The position numbers and the translations under genes were made by a program. Source: Planctomycetota bacterium (GTDB lineage: Bacteria; Planctomycetota; Brocadiia; JAADGH01). From it: a stretch of 64,000 nt of DNA. Under the pieces are notes generated by a model. It saw only the letters and a program-made list of their open reading frames with translations, ran no database searches and was not told where the DNA came from. The DNA is taken from NCBI GenBank assembly GCA_013152475.1, contig JAADGH010000200.1:1-64000 (forward strand), written 5' to 3'. This document shows positions 18,104 through 26,224 of the stretch, in pieces. Positions within the stretch are counted from its first letter, which is position 1. Each line of letters opens with the position of its first letter.

Positions 18104-19468
18104 ATGACAGCGGACGACCTCAGCATCATTCTGATCGATCGAGACGCCGACCTCGCCGCGCGCCTTGTCCGCGTGTTCTCCGACATCGGCGGTCTCGATG
18201 TCTGCCGCGAATCGACCCTCGACCACGCCCTGGAGCGTTTCGAGCATGGCGACTATGACATCCTTCTCATCGCTTCATCCGCCTTCCAGGGGGGGCAACT
18301 CACCAGCGCCGAGCTCCTGGAGGTCATTGCCGCCATCAGTCCGACAACGCAGGTCCTATTTCTCGCCGAGTCGCGAGACATACAGGCGGCAACGGACGCT
18401 CCTCATACCCGCAACTGCCATTACATCGAATTGCCCGTCTCGGACGAGGACCTTCGAGCACGCATCGAGACGATCGCGCATTCGATCTCTGACCGCCCGC
18501 AACGGCGTCGCCCCCACAGCGAGCGCCCCGTGCGCCCGGAACCTTTGATCGGGCGCTCACAGCCCATGCGGGAGCTGCGCCGCCAAATCCGGCAGGCAAC
18601 CGCCACCGACATCCCCGTACTTCTCCTCGGCGACACCGGCACCGGCAAGGACCTCGTGGCGGAGATCATTCACTACCACAGCCAAAGGGGCAAAGGCCCT
18701 TACGTGCCCGTGAACCTGGGGGCCATTCCGCCCGATCTTGTGGCCAGCGAACTCTTCGGCCATGAAAAAGGCGCTTTCACGAGCGCCACCAGCAAGCACA
18801 TCGGACGCTTCGAGCAAGCGAACGGTGGGACGATTTTCCTCGATGAAATCGACACGGTTGACGAAAAGGTTCAGATCAGCCTCCTGCGCATCATTGAGGA
18901 GCAGGAGTTCGAACGCCTCGGCGGGCAAAACACAATCCGCAGCAACGCGCGGATCATCGTGGCCTCCAATCGAGACCTCAGCCAGGCCGTTGAGCGTGCA
19001 ACGTTTCGCGAGGACCTCTTCTATCGGCTCGACGTCTTTCGCATCCTCATTGCCCCGCTGCGGCAGCGGCGCGACGACATCCCGCTTCTGATCGATGCCT
19101 TTGTAAAGCACTACAACCGCACTCTTGGCAAGAACATCTCCGGCATCGCCCCCGAGGCGATTGGACTGCTTCAGTCCTACGACTGGCCCGGAAATGTTCG
19201 CGAGCTGAAAAATGTTTGCCACCGGGCCGTCCTCGTCTGCGAGGGCGAGGTCGTGCACCCGGAGCACCTCCCCCCACGATTCCGTCCGCAACACGCCAAG
19301 CGCCCGCAGGTGGTCTTCGAACTGGGCACACCCCTGTCCGAGATCGAACGGGAGATGATCGTCCGTGCACTGGCTGCCACCAAGAACAATCGCACACAGG
19401 CGGCCAAGCTTCTCGGGATCAGCCGCCGCGCGCTCTACAATAAGCTGCGGCGATATGGGATCAAATAG
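18104..19468 (+). CDS. Sigma-54-dependent transcriptional activator (NtrC family) with pseudo-receiver domain
   Basis: 454 residues: a receiver-like domain (about 7-130), an AAA+ domain (about 147-375) and a Fis-type HTH at the end (TQAAKLLGISRRALYNKLRR). Walker A is GDTGTGKD (about 175), Walker B GGTIFLDEID, and the arginine-finger region FREDLFYRLDVFRI is intact. The sigma-54 contact loop reads GAFTSA at 223-228 instead of GAFTGA. In the receiver the phospho-acceptor position is Ala57 (YDILLIASSAF), so phosphorylation in the classic way is unlikely. The start at ATG 18104 is set by GGAGG 5 bp upstream and by the promoter at 18054. Adjacent genes are a divergent STAS protein and, 365 bp downstream, a pseudopilin gene that could be its target. 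Confidence 0.92.
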   Translation: MTADDLSIILIDRDADLAARLVRVFSDIGGLDVCRESTLDHALERFEHGDYDILLIASSAFQGGQLTSAELLEVIAAISPTTQVLFLAESRDIQAATDAPHTRNCHYIELPVSDEDLRARIETIAHSISDRPQRRRPHSERPVRPEPLIGRSQPMRELRRQIRQATATDIPVLLLGDTGTGKDLVAEIIHYHSQRGKGPYVPVNLGAIPPDLVASELFGHEKGAFTSATSKHIGRFEQANGGTIFLDEIDTVDEKVQISLLRIIEEQEFERLGGQNTIRSNARIIVASNRDLSQAVERATFREDLFYRLDVFRILIAPLRQRRDDIPLLIDAFVKHYNRTLGKNISGIAPEAIGLLQSYDWPGNVRELKNVCHRAVLVCEGEVVHPEHLPPRFRPQHAKRPQVVFELGTPLSEIEREMIVRALAATKNNRTQAAKLLGISRRALYNKLRRYGIK

Positions 19469-19833
19469 TGCGCACTTACTGCGCAGTAAAACAAGGCGTC
19501 GTTCACTTCCCACCTATCCTTTTTAAAAGGCTATTATAGCCATAATCCCGCACTATCCTGCGAGTACCGACTCATACATTTACATCTCCCCATGCCAGTA
19601 CGTGCACATGTGCCAGCCTATTACTGTCCATAATGTACTGGTTATGCACATATTTGGCCCATCTGCTCGCCATGCTACCGCACACATCCACCATTGGCAT
19701 CGACTTGCTATCTGTAAGTTTCGTGCATATCTATGGTTACAACTATGCCCATCCCTTCGGCACGGCTTGTGCTCTTCCTATCAACAAGCCGTACACGGCG
19801 GAAACGCGCCGACGCCAAGTGGAGGATTGACCA
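19469..19833. other. A+T-richer 365-bp intergenic region with palindromes before the pseudopilin gene
   Basis: Visibly richer in A+T than the surroundings. It holds three perfect palindromes: TTACTGCGCAGTAA (19476-19489), GCTAT-T-ATAGC (19530-19540) and GCACATGTGC (19604-19613), plus CCTTTTTAAAAGG at 19518-19530. A sigma-54-like pair TTGGCAT (19694-19700) and TTGC (19705-19708) occurs 126 bp before the pseudopilin ATG, but the GG-to-GC distance is 9 rather than 10 bp. No credible gene was found in any frame. Confidence 0.45.
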
Positions 19834-20790
19834 ATGGTTACGACGAAACATACGGGCATGAGCCTAACAGAGCTTCTTGTGGTTATCGGAATTATCGGCA
19901 TTCTCGCCTCAATCCTGACGCCCGCGATAAAGTCCGTGCAGGTCAAGGCCAAGTCCGCCGCCTGTCGGGCGGAGATTCGGGATATCGAACGCGCCTGCCG
20001 GGGGTTCCAGGAGGACTTCGGCTTCTACCCCCCCGATTCATTCGGGACAAGCCAAAACACGTATATAACATCCTGGGGTGCCCGGGGATACCGGCCCCTG
20101 GCCCCCCTGCTCAAGGGCTGCCCGGCACGCTCGGACATCCTCTATACGTCAGATGACGTTGCCGGACCGGAAAATTCCTCTATCTGCATGGTGTTTTTCC
20201 TTGGAAGCCAGTTCATCATCGGCGGCAAGGCATACGGGCCCTACTGTGACTTCAAGAAAGAGCAGCTCGTCCCCAATCCTGACGCGGCAGACTGGAACGC
20301 CAAGCGGTACCCCGCTCGCGGCCAGGCAACCGGGACGCCGTGGCGGGTGTATGGGAGTTACGGGCAGCGTGGGACCACACGGACCCCCATCCCCTGGGAA
20401 ATTCACGGCGTGGACGACGACAACCCCGGCACCGATGTCAGGCTGTTCCAGTATCTCGACAAGTTCGGCCCCCCCCGTAGCGGGAACCCTCGATACTTCG
20501 ATTACTATGTCTACGACTGCAATGACCCGGAAGGGTGGCACATCTATGGCCCTGAACCCCAACCCCCGATCCATAACCTTAAATTCATCGATATTTCCTG
20601 TTATGGGTTTGACGGCTACACGTCCGTTAATGTGGCCGAAGGAGATGACAGCAACGGCGGCGGTGGCCCTGACGACCAGGGCGAGGATGACGATGTCAGC
20701 GGCAAACGGGGCAAAGAGCTCCGCGGTATGTGGAAGGACGACATCAACAACTGGACGGAGACGAACGCCTGGCCGTACCGCAATCGGTGA
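19834..20790 (+). CDS. Type IV/type II pseudopilin with long C-terminal domain
   Basis: 318 residues. The N-terminus is a class III prepilin signal: a short basic leader ending in Gly8, cleavage before Met9, Glu at +5 and a hydrophobic helix (MSLTELLVVIGIIGILASI). The prepilin peptidase PilD would cleave and methylate it. The mature domain is much longer than a normal GspG (about 140). It resembles the major pseudopilin-like proteins that are numerous in Planctomycetes and relatives, with an acidic Gly-rich stretch near the end (about 270-295; GDDSNGGGGPDDQGEDDD). The ribosome-binding site is GGAGG about 7 bp before ATG 19834. No other pilus or secretion gene is adjacent, so its machine is encoded elsewhere. 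Control by the neighbouring sigma-54 activator is plausible but unproven. Confidence 0.85.
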   Translation: MVTTKHTGMSLTELLVVIGIIGILASILTPAIKSVQVKAKSAACRAEIRDIERACRGFQEDFGFYPPDSFGTSQNTYITSWGARGYRPLAPLLKGCPARSDILYTSDDVAGPENSSICMVFFLGSQFIIGGKAYGPYCDFKKEQLVPNPDAADWNAKRYPARGQATGTPWRVYGSYGQRGTTRTPIPWEIHGVDDDNPGTDVRLFQYLDKFGPPRSGNPRYFDYYVYDCNDPEGWHIYGPEPQPPIHNLKFIDISCYGFDGYTSVNVAEGDDSNGGGGPDDQGEDDDVSGKRGKELRGMWKDDINNWTETNAWPYRNR

Positions 20791-20810
20791 TCACGCCAAA
20801 CCGAGGCAAA

Positions 20811-21593
20811 TCAGCGAGTGGTTTCCTTGGCGACGTGGGTGAATTCGATCTCGTAGACAATGTCCTTCGGAGACCTCTTCTCCTGTCCCGGCGGCGGGTG
20901 GGGCTTTTCCGCCAGAGAGAAGGCAAAGGGATACCGGATCTCCCTCTCGCGCTGGGCAATGACTTCGGCGCCGTCTTTCGTGACGTTCTTCCCCGATGCC
21001 TCTTTGGGCTTCTTCTCTGCCTCCTGTGCCTTTTTTTTCTTCCGCTTCAGCGCCACGTGAACGACCAGTTGCATCCCCTCACAGGTCTTCTGTGAGGCAG
21101 GAAGTTCGTACGTGAACTCCAGCCCGTCCGGCGTATAGTCCCCCCCTGATCGCCCCAGCAGATACCACGTTGGCACGCAGGTCCCTGCCCCCGTGCGATA
21201 GTACGGGTATGAACCGTGATACCAATACCGGCGATAGTACGGGTAGTATGGATAGTAGGGGTATCCTCTACCGTACCCGGCCCCCATGCCAACCCACATA
21301 CGGGGGGAATCATTCCCCTCGATGTCGTCAATCGACTCGATCCGCTTCGGGTCCAGATACGTGCCATCCTTCAGCTTTAGATCCACACCCGAAATCCATA
21401 GGGACCGGTTCATCGTCAGGAGAAAAAACTGGCAGGTTAGTTTACGATCCATGCGCGATCCCCGGATCGCCAGATGAACGACGGGTTCCTTCCGAAGCAC
21501 AAACTCCTGCTTGGGAAAGTCGCTGATCGTCGGACCACATCCCACCGCCGCGAGTACAACCACCGCAATCGCTATCAGAAAACGGGCACGCAT
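20811..21593 (-). CDS. Putative lipoprotein with Tyr/Pro-rich segment
   Basis: About 260 residues that I cannot assign to a family. The N-terminus has a lipoprotein-type signal (RFLIAIAVVVLAAVGC) with the lipid-modified Cys at about 19. Residues about 100-135 are an unusual Tyr-Pro-Gly-rich run (MGAGYGRGYPYYPYYPYY and further YPYY units), followed by a beta-rich part (YELPASQKTCEGMQLVVHV) and a Lys/Glu-rich stretch (RKKKKAQEAEKKPKEA). The Tyr-rich run is encoded by short imperfect direct DNA repeats, so its length may vary between strains. ATG 21593 is chosen over the longer frame because it begins the signal peptide and follows the promoter at 21633-21662. Probably attached to a membrane facing the periplasm. 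Confidence 0.65.
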   Translation of the reverse strand: MRARFLIAIAVVVLAAVGCGPTISDFPKQEFVLRKEPVVHLAIRGSRMDRKLTCQFFLLTMNRSLWISGVDLKLKDGTYLDPKRIESIDDIEGNDSPRMWVGMGAGYGRGYPYYPYYPYYRRYWYHGSYPYYRTGAGTCVPTWYLLGRSGGDYTPDGLEFTYELPASQKTCEGMQLVVHVALKRKKKKAQEAEKKPKEASGKNVTKDGAEVIAQREREIRYPFAFSLAEKPHPPPGQEKRSPKDIVYEIEFTHVAKETTR

Positions 21594-21632
21594 GCCTTGC
21601 CTTTCATTTGTTGCGGGTCTTCTGCCATCTCT

Positions 21633-21662
21633 ATCATACCCCCCACCCCCACCCTCGCGCAA
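21633..21662 (-). promoter_or_regulatory. Putative promoter for the Tyr-rich lipoprotein gene
   Basis: Minus strand TTGCGC (21662-21657), an 18-bp G-rich spacer and TATGAT (21638-21633). It is back to back with the promoter at 21689. Confidence 0.45.
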
Positions 21663-21688
21663 GGCACCCGGGGCCGGCCAGATCCTTC

Positions 21689-21717
21689 TTGGCGAAGACG
21701 CGGCGAATTGGTATACT
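21689..21717 (+). promoter_or_regulatory. Putative promoter for the aldo/keto reductase gene
   Basis: TTGGCG (21689-21694), a 17-bp spacer and TATACT (21712-21717), about 37 nt before ATG 21761. Confidence 0.5.
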
Positions 21718-21760
21718 CAAGAAATTCGCTTTCACAGTTCCCCCGGCGACGAGGCGCGCT

Positions 21761-22969
21761 ATGAGAGACTCGAATCGTATGACACGTCGCACGTTCATCC
21801 GAGGCGCGTCGGCCGCCGCCTTCGCTGCCGGATGCGCCGGCAAGCCGACGCCTCCCCTCCCCACCGAACCCCTCCCCCGCCGCACACTCGGGCGCACCGG
21901 GCTGGAAATCACGCGCCTGGCCTGCGGCTCCGTGGGCGAGCATGTCCTCCATGCGGCCCTCGATGCGGGGATCAACTACATCGACACCGCTCCCTGCTAT
22001 CCCGACTGGCGAGGCGAAGCCACCATCGGGAAGGTGCTCAAGGCGCGGAAGACACCGCGCGACCAGATCGTCATCGCCACCAAGATCAAAAAGGAGCATT
22101 TCGCCCGCATCCGCCCGACGCCGCCGAAGGGCTATGTCGAGTCCGTCGAGCAAAGCCTCAAGCGCCTCGGCACGGACTACGTGGACATCCTCGTCCAGCA
22201 CGAGGCGGAGTTCGAGCACATGAACGACGAGGAGGTGCTCGACGCCTTCGCGAAGCTCAAGAAGGCCGGCAAGGTCCGCTTCCTCGGCGCGGCGAACCAC
22301 TCGCACCATGGATCGTATGCCCTCGATGCCGCGCTGGAGAGCAACGACTACGACATGTTCATGGTCGTGTATAATCCCTTCGACGCCGCGCAGCAGCTCA
22401 ATGAGGTGCTCCATCGGGCGAAGGAAAAGAACGTCGGCATCCTTGCCATGAAGGCGGTCATGCTCTTGAAGGGCGCGGAGCATCGGCAGCAGAACCCGAA
22501 CTTCATCAAGGAGATGAAGCGTCGGGCCAAGGAGCAGAGGCGGGGCCTGAATCTCTACCAAACATCCATCGCGTGGGTCCTTGGGCACGATCCCATCGCA
22601 TCGGTTTGCATCACGTATGGGAACGTCCAGGAGCTGAGGGAGGACATGGCCGCGTCCGCCGTTCAGCTTAGCGCGCTGGAACGCATCCAATTCCAGCGTT
22701 ACGCCCGGGTGCTGCGGGGGAGCGTCTGCGACTGGTGCGGCGCGTGTCTGGCCGCCTGTCCGAACGGTATAGCCATCCCCGACATCGCGCGCTTCTCCCT
22801 CTACTATCACGTGGTAGGTGATCGGGACAGGGCGCGCGAGGAATACGCGCAACTCCAACGTGAGCAGAAGGCAGCGAACTGCGCCGACTGCGGTCGCTGC
22901 GAAAAGGCCTGCCCCCAGCACTTGCCCGTCCGGGGAATGCTCCGGGAGGCGGAGGCGTCCTTAGCGTAA
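21761..22969 (+). CDS. Tat-exported aldo/keto reductase with C-terminal 2x[4Fe-4S] ferredoxin domain
   Basis: 402 residues. The N-terminus carries a twin-arginine signal (MTRRTFIRGAS, Arg9-Arg10) ending in a lipobox-like FAAGC (Cys25), so the protein is probably exported folded and may be lipid-anchored. The AKR barrel follows: RTLGRTGLEITRLACG, the catalytic Asp and Tyr in NYIDTAPCYPD, Lys in IATKIKK, and VDILVQHEAE. The C-terminal domain has two ferredoxin clusters, CDWCGACLAACP (about 323-334) and CADCGRCEKACP (about 373-384). This AKR-ferredoxin layout is common in Planctomycetes and many anaerobes, but its substrate is unknown. ATG 21761 has GAGG upstream. The gene ends 1 bp before the convergent ogt gene. 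Confidence 0.9.
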   Translation: MRDSNRMTRRTFIRGASAAAFAAGCAGKPTPPLPTEPLPRRTLGRTGLEITRLACGSVGEHVLHAALDAGINYIDTAPCYPDWRGEATIGKVLKARKTPRDQIVIATKIKKEHFARIRPTPPKGYVESVEQSLKRLGTDYVDILVQHEAEFEHMNDEEVLDAFAKLKKAGKVRFLGAANHSHHGSYALDAALESNDYDMFMVVYNPFDAAQQLNEVLHRAKEKNVGILAMKAVMLLKGAEHRQQNPNFIKEMKRRAKEQRRGLNLYQTSIAWVLGHDPIASVCITYGNVQELREDMAASAVQLSALERIQFQRYARVLRGSVCDWCGACLAACPNGIAIPDIARFSLYYHVVGDRDRAREEYAQLQREQKAANCADCGRCEKACPQHLPVRGMLREAEASLA

Positions 22970-22970
22970 C

Positions 22971-23474
22971 TCATATCCCCGCCTTGCTCTCCAGATCCAA
23001 CAACTTCCTCTTCAGCGCCACGCCTTGCTCCGCGCTGAAGCCGCCGAGAGAGCCGTCGCACCGGAGGACGCGATGGCAGGGCACGATGGGGGGAAGAGGG
23101 TTGCGCCCCATGGCGCCGCCGACGGCACGGGATGCGCCGGAGCGGCCAATTTTCCAGGCGATCCAGCCGTAGCTGCGCGTCTCCCCATAGGGGATGGTCA
23201 TCGCGGCGCGCCAGACGCACTTCTGAAAGGGCGTGCCGCGCAAATCGATCGACGCCGCGCTCCAATTGACCGTCTCGCCGGTGAAGTACCGTTTCAGTTC
23301 GTTTGCGAGCTTCGGAAAGGCATTTTCGCTCTCCGTCACGTCTTCCGTCTCCCGCACGATCATGTCGCGCATTTTCGCTTTTGCGGGTATCGGCAGAAGG
23401 ATACGGCTGACCTTCCGCCCGTCGCCTGCGAGACCGCACCAGCCCCACGCCGTCTTGATGATCCGGTAAACCAT
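22971..23474 (-). CDS. ogt: Methylated-DNA--[protein]-cysteine S-methyltransferase
   Basis: 167 residues. The catalytic motif PCHRV has the alkyl-acceptor Cys at 133, preceded by the active-site region RAVGGAMGRNPLPPIVPCHR and the DNA-binding helix-turn-helix (TIPYGETRSYGWIAWKIG). It removes O6-alkyl groups from guanine by irreversible transfer to itself. There is no Ada regulatory domain, so it is the Ogt/MGMT type. Its ATG follows the radC stop codon directly (TAG-ATG), which makes it the last gene of a long operon and pairs two DNA-repair functions. Confidence 0.93.
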   Translation of the reverse strand: MVYRIIKTAWGWCGLAGDGRKVSRILLPIPAKAKMRDMIVRETEDVTESENAFPKLANELKRYFTGETVNWSAASIDLRGTPFQKCVWRAAMTIPYGETRSYGWIAWKIGRSGASRAVGGAMGRNPLPPIVPCHRVLRCDGSLGGFSAEQGVALKRKLLDLESKAGI

Positions 23475-24461
23475 CTACAGCATCCCTTGTTCGGCGAACG
23501 AAACATAGCTGTCACCGCCGATGATGAGGTGGTCGAGGACCTTGATGCCAAGCAACTCGCCCACCTCCTTGAGCCGGTCGGTGACGGCCCGGTCCTCCGG
23601 ACTTGGGTTCGGGTCGCCCGAGGGATGGTTGTGGACGAAGGCCACGGCCGCCGCCGATTCCCGCACGGCAGGCGTAAACACTTCTCGGGGGTGAACCAGC
23701 GACTGCGACAGGCTCCCCTCCGAGATACGCTCGCACCGGATGATCTTGTGCTTTTGGTCCAAGAGGACCAGCCAAAAGGTCTCCCTTTTCACGTCGCGGA
23801 GCTGTTCGCGGAAGTGGTTGAAGAGATCGCGGCTCCCCCGCAGCTTCATCCCCTCTGTCAGCGGCTCCGACGCGAAGCGCCGGGCAATGGCGAGCGCCGC
23901 CTTGATCCCCGCCGCCTTTGCGTCGCCGATGCCCGGCACGGCCCGAAGCTCCCCCACCGTGGCAGTGTCCAGATTCCGAAAGGTGCCGAATTTTGCAAGG
24001 AGCCTCCGAGCCAGATCCACGGCGGTCTCGTTGCGCCTGCCGCCGCCGATGATGATGGCCAGCAGCTCCGTGTCGCTGAGAGGCTCCGCGCCGCCGCTCA
24101 ACAGGCGCTCTCGGGGGCGCTCGCCCTTCGGCAGGTCTTTGATCGTGGGTCGCTTGTCCGTTGGCTTTTGTTTCCCAGGGGGGCCCGGTACTTTTCGCGA
24201 GGCATGCCAGTGGAAGACCGAACACACAGTGTCTTCACTATCCCCGGACCGCGCCGCGGCCTCGGCGATGACCCGGTTCATTTCCTCCACGGCCCTCTCG
24301 TCCGACGCCTCCTCCGACACGATCCCCAGGCCGACGAAGAGACGCCGTACCTCGCGATTGCGAAATATGTCCTGGTTCCGCTCCGCAACTCTGCCCGGGC
24401 GAACGACTGGACAGGTGGACTTGAGACGTTTGTAGGTATTCAGCAATGCCCTGGAATCCAT
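23475..24461 (-). CDS. radC: RadC-family protein with unusual N-terminal extension
   Basis: About 328 residues. The last 220 are a standard RadC: an HhH region (LSDTELLAIIIGGG, LRAVPGIGDAKAAGIKAALA) followed by the JAMM/MPN metalloprotease-like domain with its zinc motif HNHPSGDPNPSPED. Typical RadC ends there at about 225 residues; this protein has roughly 105 extra N-terminal residues of mixed, partly basic character that match nothing I recognise. The biological role of RadC is unsettled despite its DNA-repair name. ATG 24461 with GGGG upstream is preferred over GTG 24476, which would overlap the upstream stop by 4 nt. It abuts ogt. Confidence 0.88.
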   Translation of the reverse strand: MDSRALLNTYKRLKSTCPVVRPGRVAERNQDIFRNREVRRLFVGLGIVSEEASDERAVEEMNRVIAEAAARSGDSEDTVCSVFHWHASRKVPGPPGKQKPTDKRPTIKDLPKGERPRERLLSGGAEPLSDTELLAIIIGGGRRNETAVDLARRLLAKFGTFRNLDTATVGELRAVPGIGDAKAAGIKAALAIARRFASEPLTEGMKLRGSRDLFNHFREQLRDVKRETFWLVLLDQKHKIIRCERISEGSLSQSLVHPREVFTPAVRESAAAVAFVHNHPSGDPNPSPEDRAVTDRLKEVGELLGIKVLDHLIIGGDSYVSFAEQGML

Positions 24462-24472
24462 GGCGGCCCCCC

Positions 24473-25642
24473 TCACTCGTTCGACACAATCCCCGCCGGG
24501 GTCATGCGGAACTTCCGGTAGGGCTGTTTGTACGCCGGTATCTTCCCCATGGCCACACGAAAACTCAGGTCTCGAGGAAACAGCAGCGCGGAGTGAACGT
24601 TCATGCTGTCGATGGGCACGCCCTCAACGCCGATGAGGTTCATGCTTCGGTCGATCTTCCCGAAGTGTTCCCGAATCAATCTGCACAGCACATCATATCG
24701 ATACGTGCCGTCCGGCTCCGGTTTCCGCGGCTCCTTCAAATAGAGCAATCCAAAGTCGTTGTCGGACACAAGGGCCCCATGGCGCGCGTGACGCACGGCA
24801 ATGTTCTTGTGATCGTACTCCACGGCCACGGCATCCGGCGGGTGTCCCCCGGCGATAAGCATGATCGTGCCGCACGCGCGCGGTGTGGTCTTGACGATCT
24901 CGACGCCCTTTTCCACTGTGTCGGCGAACTGAACGACCTTGCGCAACATAAAGCACGTCGAGACACCCTTGAGTGAATTCTCAAGTGTGCCGTAACCGCT
25001 GTTATTTGCGACAACTATGCCCTTCTCGTTCATGGCCGTCCAGCCGTTGATGATGCCCGCCCACGAGACGGTAAAGAAGCTGAGACCGTCTTTCGGCTTG
25101 AAGTGAATGAGGACGTCGCCGTACTCGCTCACACCGTAGTCGTCGTAGTCCATGTTCCGGCCGATGATCGGTTCGCCGGTGCGCGTCGCCTCGTCGAATA
25201 CCGCGAAGAACGTGCAGAAAGGCGCCCGGTTCACGTCGCCGAACAACTGGAGGGCGACCATGCGATCGTAATCGATGTCAACGACCTTGGCGAGGGCGCG
25301 GAGTTCGCGGCGGAAGTCCTCCGGCAGGTATGCCTCCATCTTCATGGCGTCCGGGAGGAGGTCGGGGTTGTATTCGACCTGGCTGTCGATGACATCGGCG
25401 ACGACGCGCTTGATCTTGTCTTTGAGCAAGCGACCGTGCTGCCTGCCCATTTCCTCAGGCGTGCCCTCGACGTGGAGCACGAGGTAGCCGTTAATGGTCT
25501 CCAGCCGCCCTCCGCCGGCGGCCTGTCCGTTCTCCGTGGGGACGCGCTCGCAGGAGCAGGCCAGAAAAGTGATCGCCAGGACCACGATCCCCCGTCCCGT
25601 CGTACGTGACGTTCCCATCCCTCGCCGTACGTTCAATTGCAT
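24473..25642 (-). CDS. C45-type autoproteolytic acyltransferase/hydrolase-like lipoprotein
   Basis: 389 residues. The N-terminus is a lipoprotein-type signal (GIVVLAITFLACSC, Cys29 or Cys31). The rest resembles the acyl-CoA:6-aminopenicillanate acyltransferase (C45, Ntn-hydrolase) fold: the preceding helix motif EEMGRQHGRLLKDKI, the nucleophile candidate Cys143 (NRAPFCTFFAVF), GRNMDYDDYG and a Asn-rich strand region (GIVVANNSGYG). Members self-cleave before the Cys and hydrolyse or transfer amide-linked acyl groups. The usual Gly before the Cys is Phe here, so self-processing needs proof. The start lies 1 bp after the efp stop, with AGGA 5 bp upstream. Confidence 0.78.
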   Translation of the reverse strand: MQLNVRRGMGTSRTTGRGIVVLAITFLACSCERVPTENGQAAGGGRLETINGYLVLHVEGTPEEMGRQHGRLLKDKIKRVVADVIDSQVEYNPDLLPDAMKMEAYLPEDFRRELRALAKVVDIDYDRMVALQLFGDVNRAPFCTFFAVFDEATRTGEPIIGRNMDYDDYGVSEYGDVLIHFKPKDGLSFFTVSWAGIINGWTAMNEKGIVVANNSGYGTLENSLKGVSTCFMLRKVVQFADTVEKGVEIVKTTPRACGTIMLIAGGHPPDAVAVEYDHKNIAVRHARHGALVSDNDFGLLYLKEPRKPEPDGTYRYDVLCRLIREHFGKIDRSMNLIGVEGVPIDSMNVHSALLFPRDLSFRVAMGKIPAYKQPYRKFRMTPAGIVSNE

Positions 25643-25643
25643 T

Positions 25644-26210
25644 CTATCCTACGCGTTCGAGAAACTCCCCTGTGCGCGTGTCCACCTTCACCCGCTCGCC
25701 CCGTTGGATGAAGAGCGGGACCCTGACCGTCAGGCCGGTTTCGAGGGTGGCAGGCTTGTAGACATTTGTCACGCTGTCGCCCTTCGCCCCGGGTTCGGTA
25801 TCGGTCACTTCGAGCGCAACCGCCGCAGGAAGGTTGAGCGTAATCGGTCGGTTCTCGTAGAAGACAATCCTGACGGTTTCGTTATGGCGCATGAACTGGG
25901 CCGCGTCGCCCACGATCTCCACCGCAACCATGACCTGTTCGTAGGTTTTTGTATCCATGAAGCAGAACTGGTCGCCCTGCCGGTAGAGGTATTCCATTTC
26001 GTGCGTATCGAGGAAGACCTGCTCTACCTTTTCATTGGACCGAAACCGCTTGTTCACATGATGTCCCGCCTTGATGTGGCGGAGTTTCGTCTGCATGACG
26101 GCCTGGCCCTTGCCGGGGGTGACGTGCTCGAAGTCGACCACGACATAGAGCTCCCCGTCGACCGCGACAAACACACCCTTCCTTAGATCCGTAGCGTTGA
26201 TGCTCGACAC
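25644..26210 (-). CDS. efp: Translation elongation factor P
   Basis: 188 residues, the normal EF-P length. It binds between the P and E sites of the ribosome and relieves stalling at consecutive prolines. The conserved loop VTPGKGQAV puts Lys34 at the position modified in E. coli, and the KOW-like N-terminal domain (SINATDLRKGVF) and two OB folds (ending ERVKVDTRTGEFLERV) are complete. No EpmA/EpmB genes are present here, so the modification state is unknown. GTG 26210 is chosen: it has GGAGGGG 4-6 bp upstream and fits the family start. It sits 14 bp after the PDZ gene in the same operon. Confidence 0.95.
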   Translation of the reverse strand: MSSINATDLRKGVFVAVDGELYVVVDFEHVTPGKGQAVMQTKLRHIKAGHHVNKRFRSNEKVEQVFLDTHEMEYLYRQGDQFCFMDTKTYEQVMVAVEIVGDAAQFMRHNETVRIVFYENRPITLNLPAAVALEVTDTEPGAKGDSVTNVYKPATLETGLTVRVPLFIQRGERVKVDTRTGEFLERVG

Positions 26211-26224
26211 GACACCCCTCCGCC

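Noticed and set aside
19694-19708. Sigma-54 promoter for the pseudopilin
   Set aside because: The GG-GC distance is 9 instead of 10 bp, so I list it only as a suggestion and not as a feature of its own.
21575-22921. A 448-codon minus-strand open frame over the aldo/keto reductase
   Set aside because: Antisense to a gene with Tat signal, AKR and ferredoxin motifs.
23025-24521. A 498-codon plus-strand open frame over ogt and radC
   Set aside because: Antisense to PCHRV- and JAMM-bearing genes; no motif of its own.
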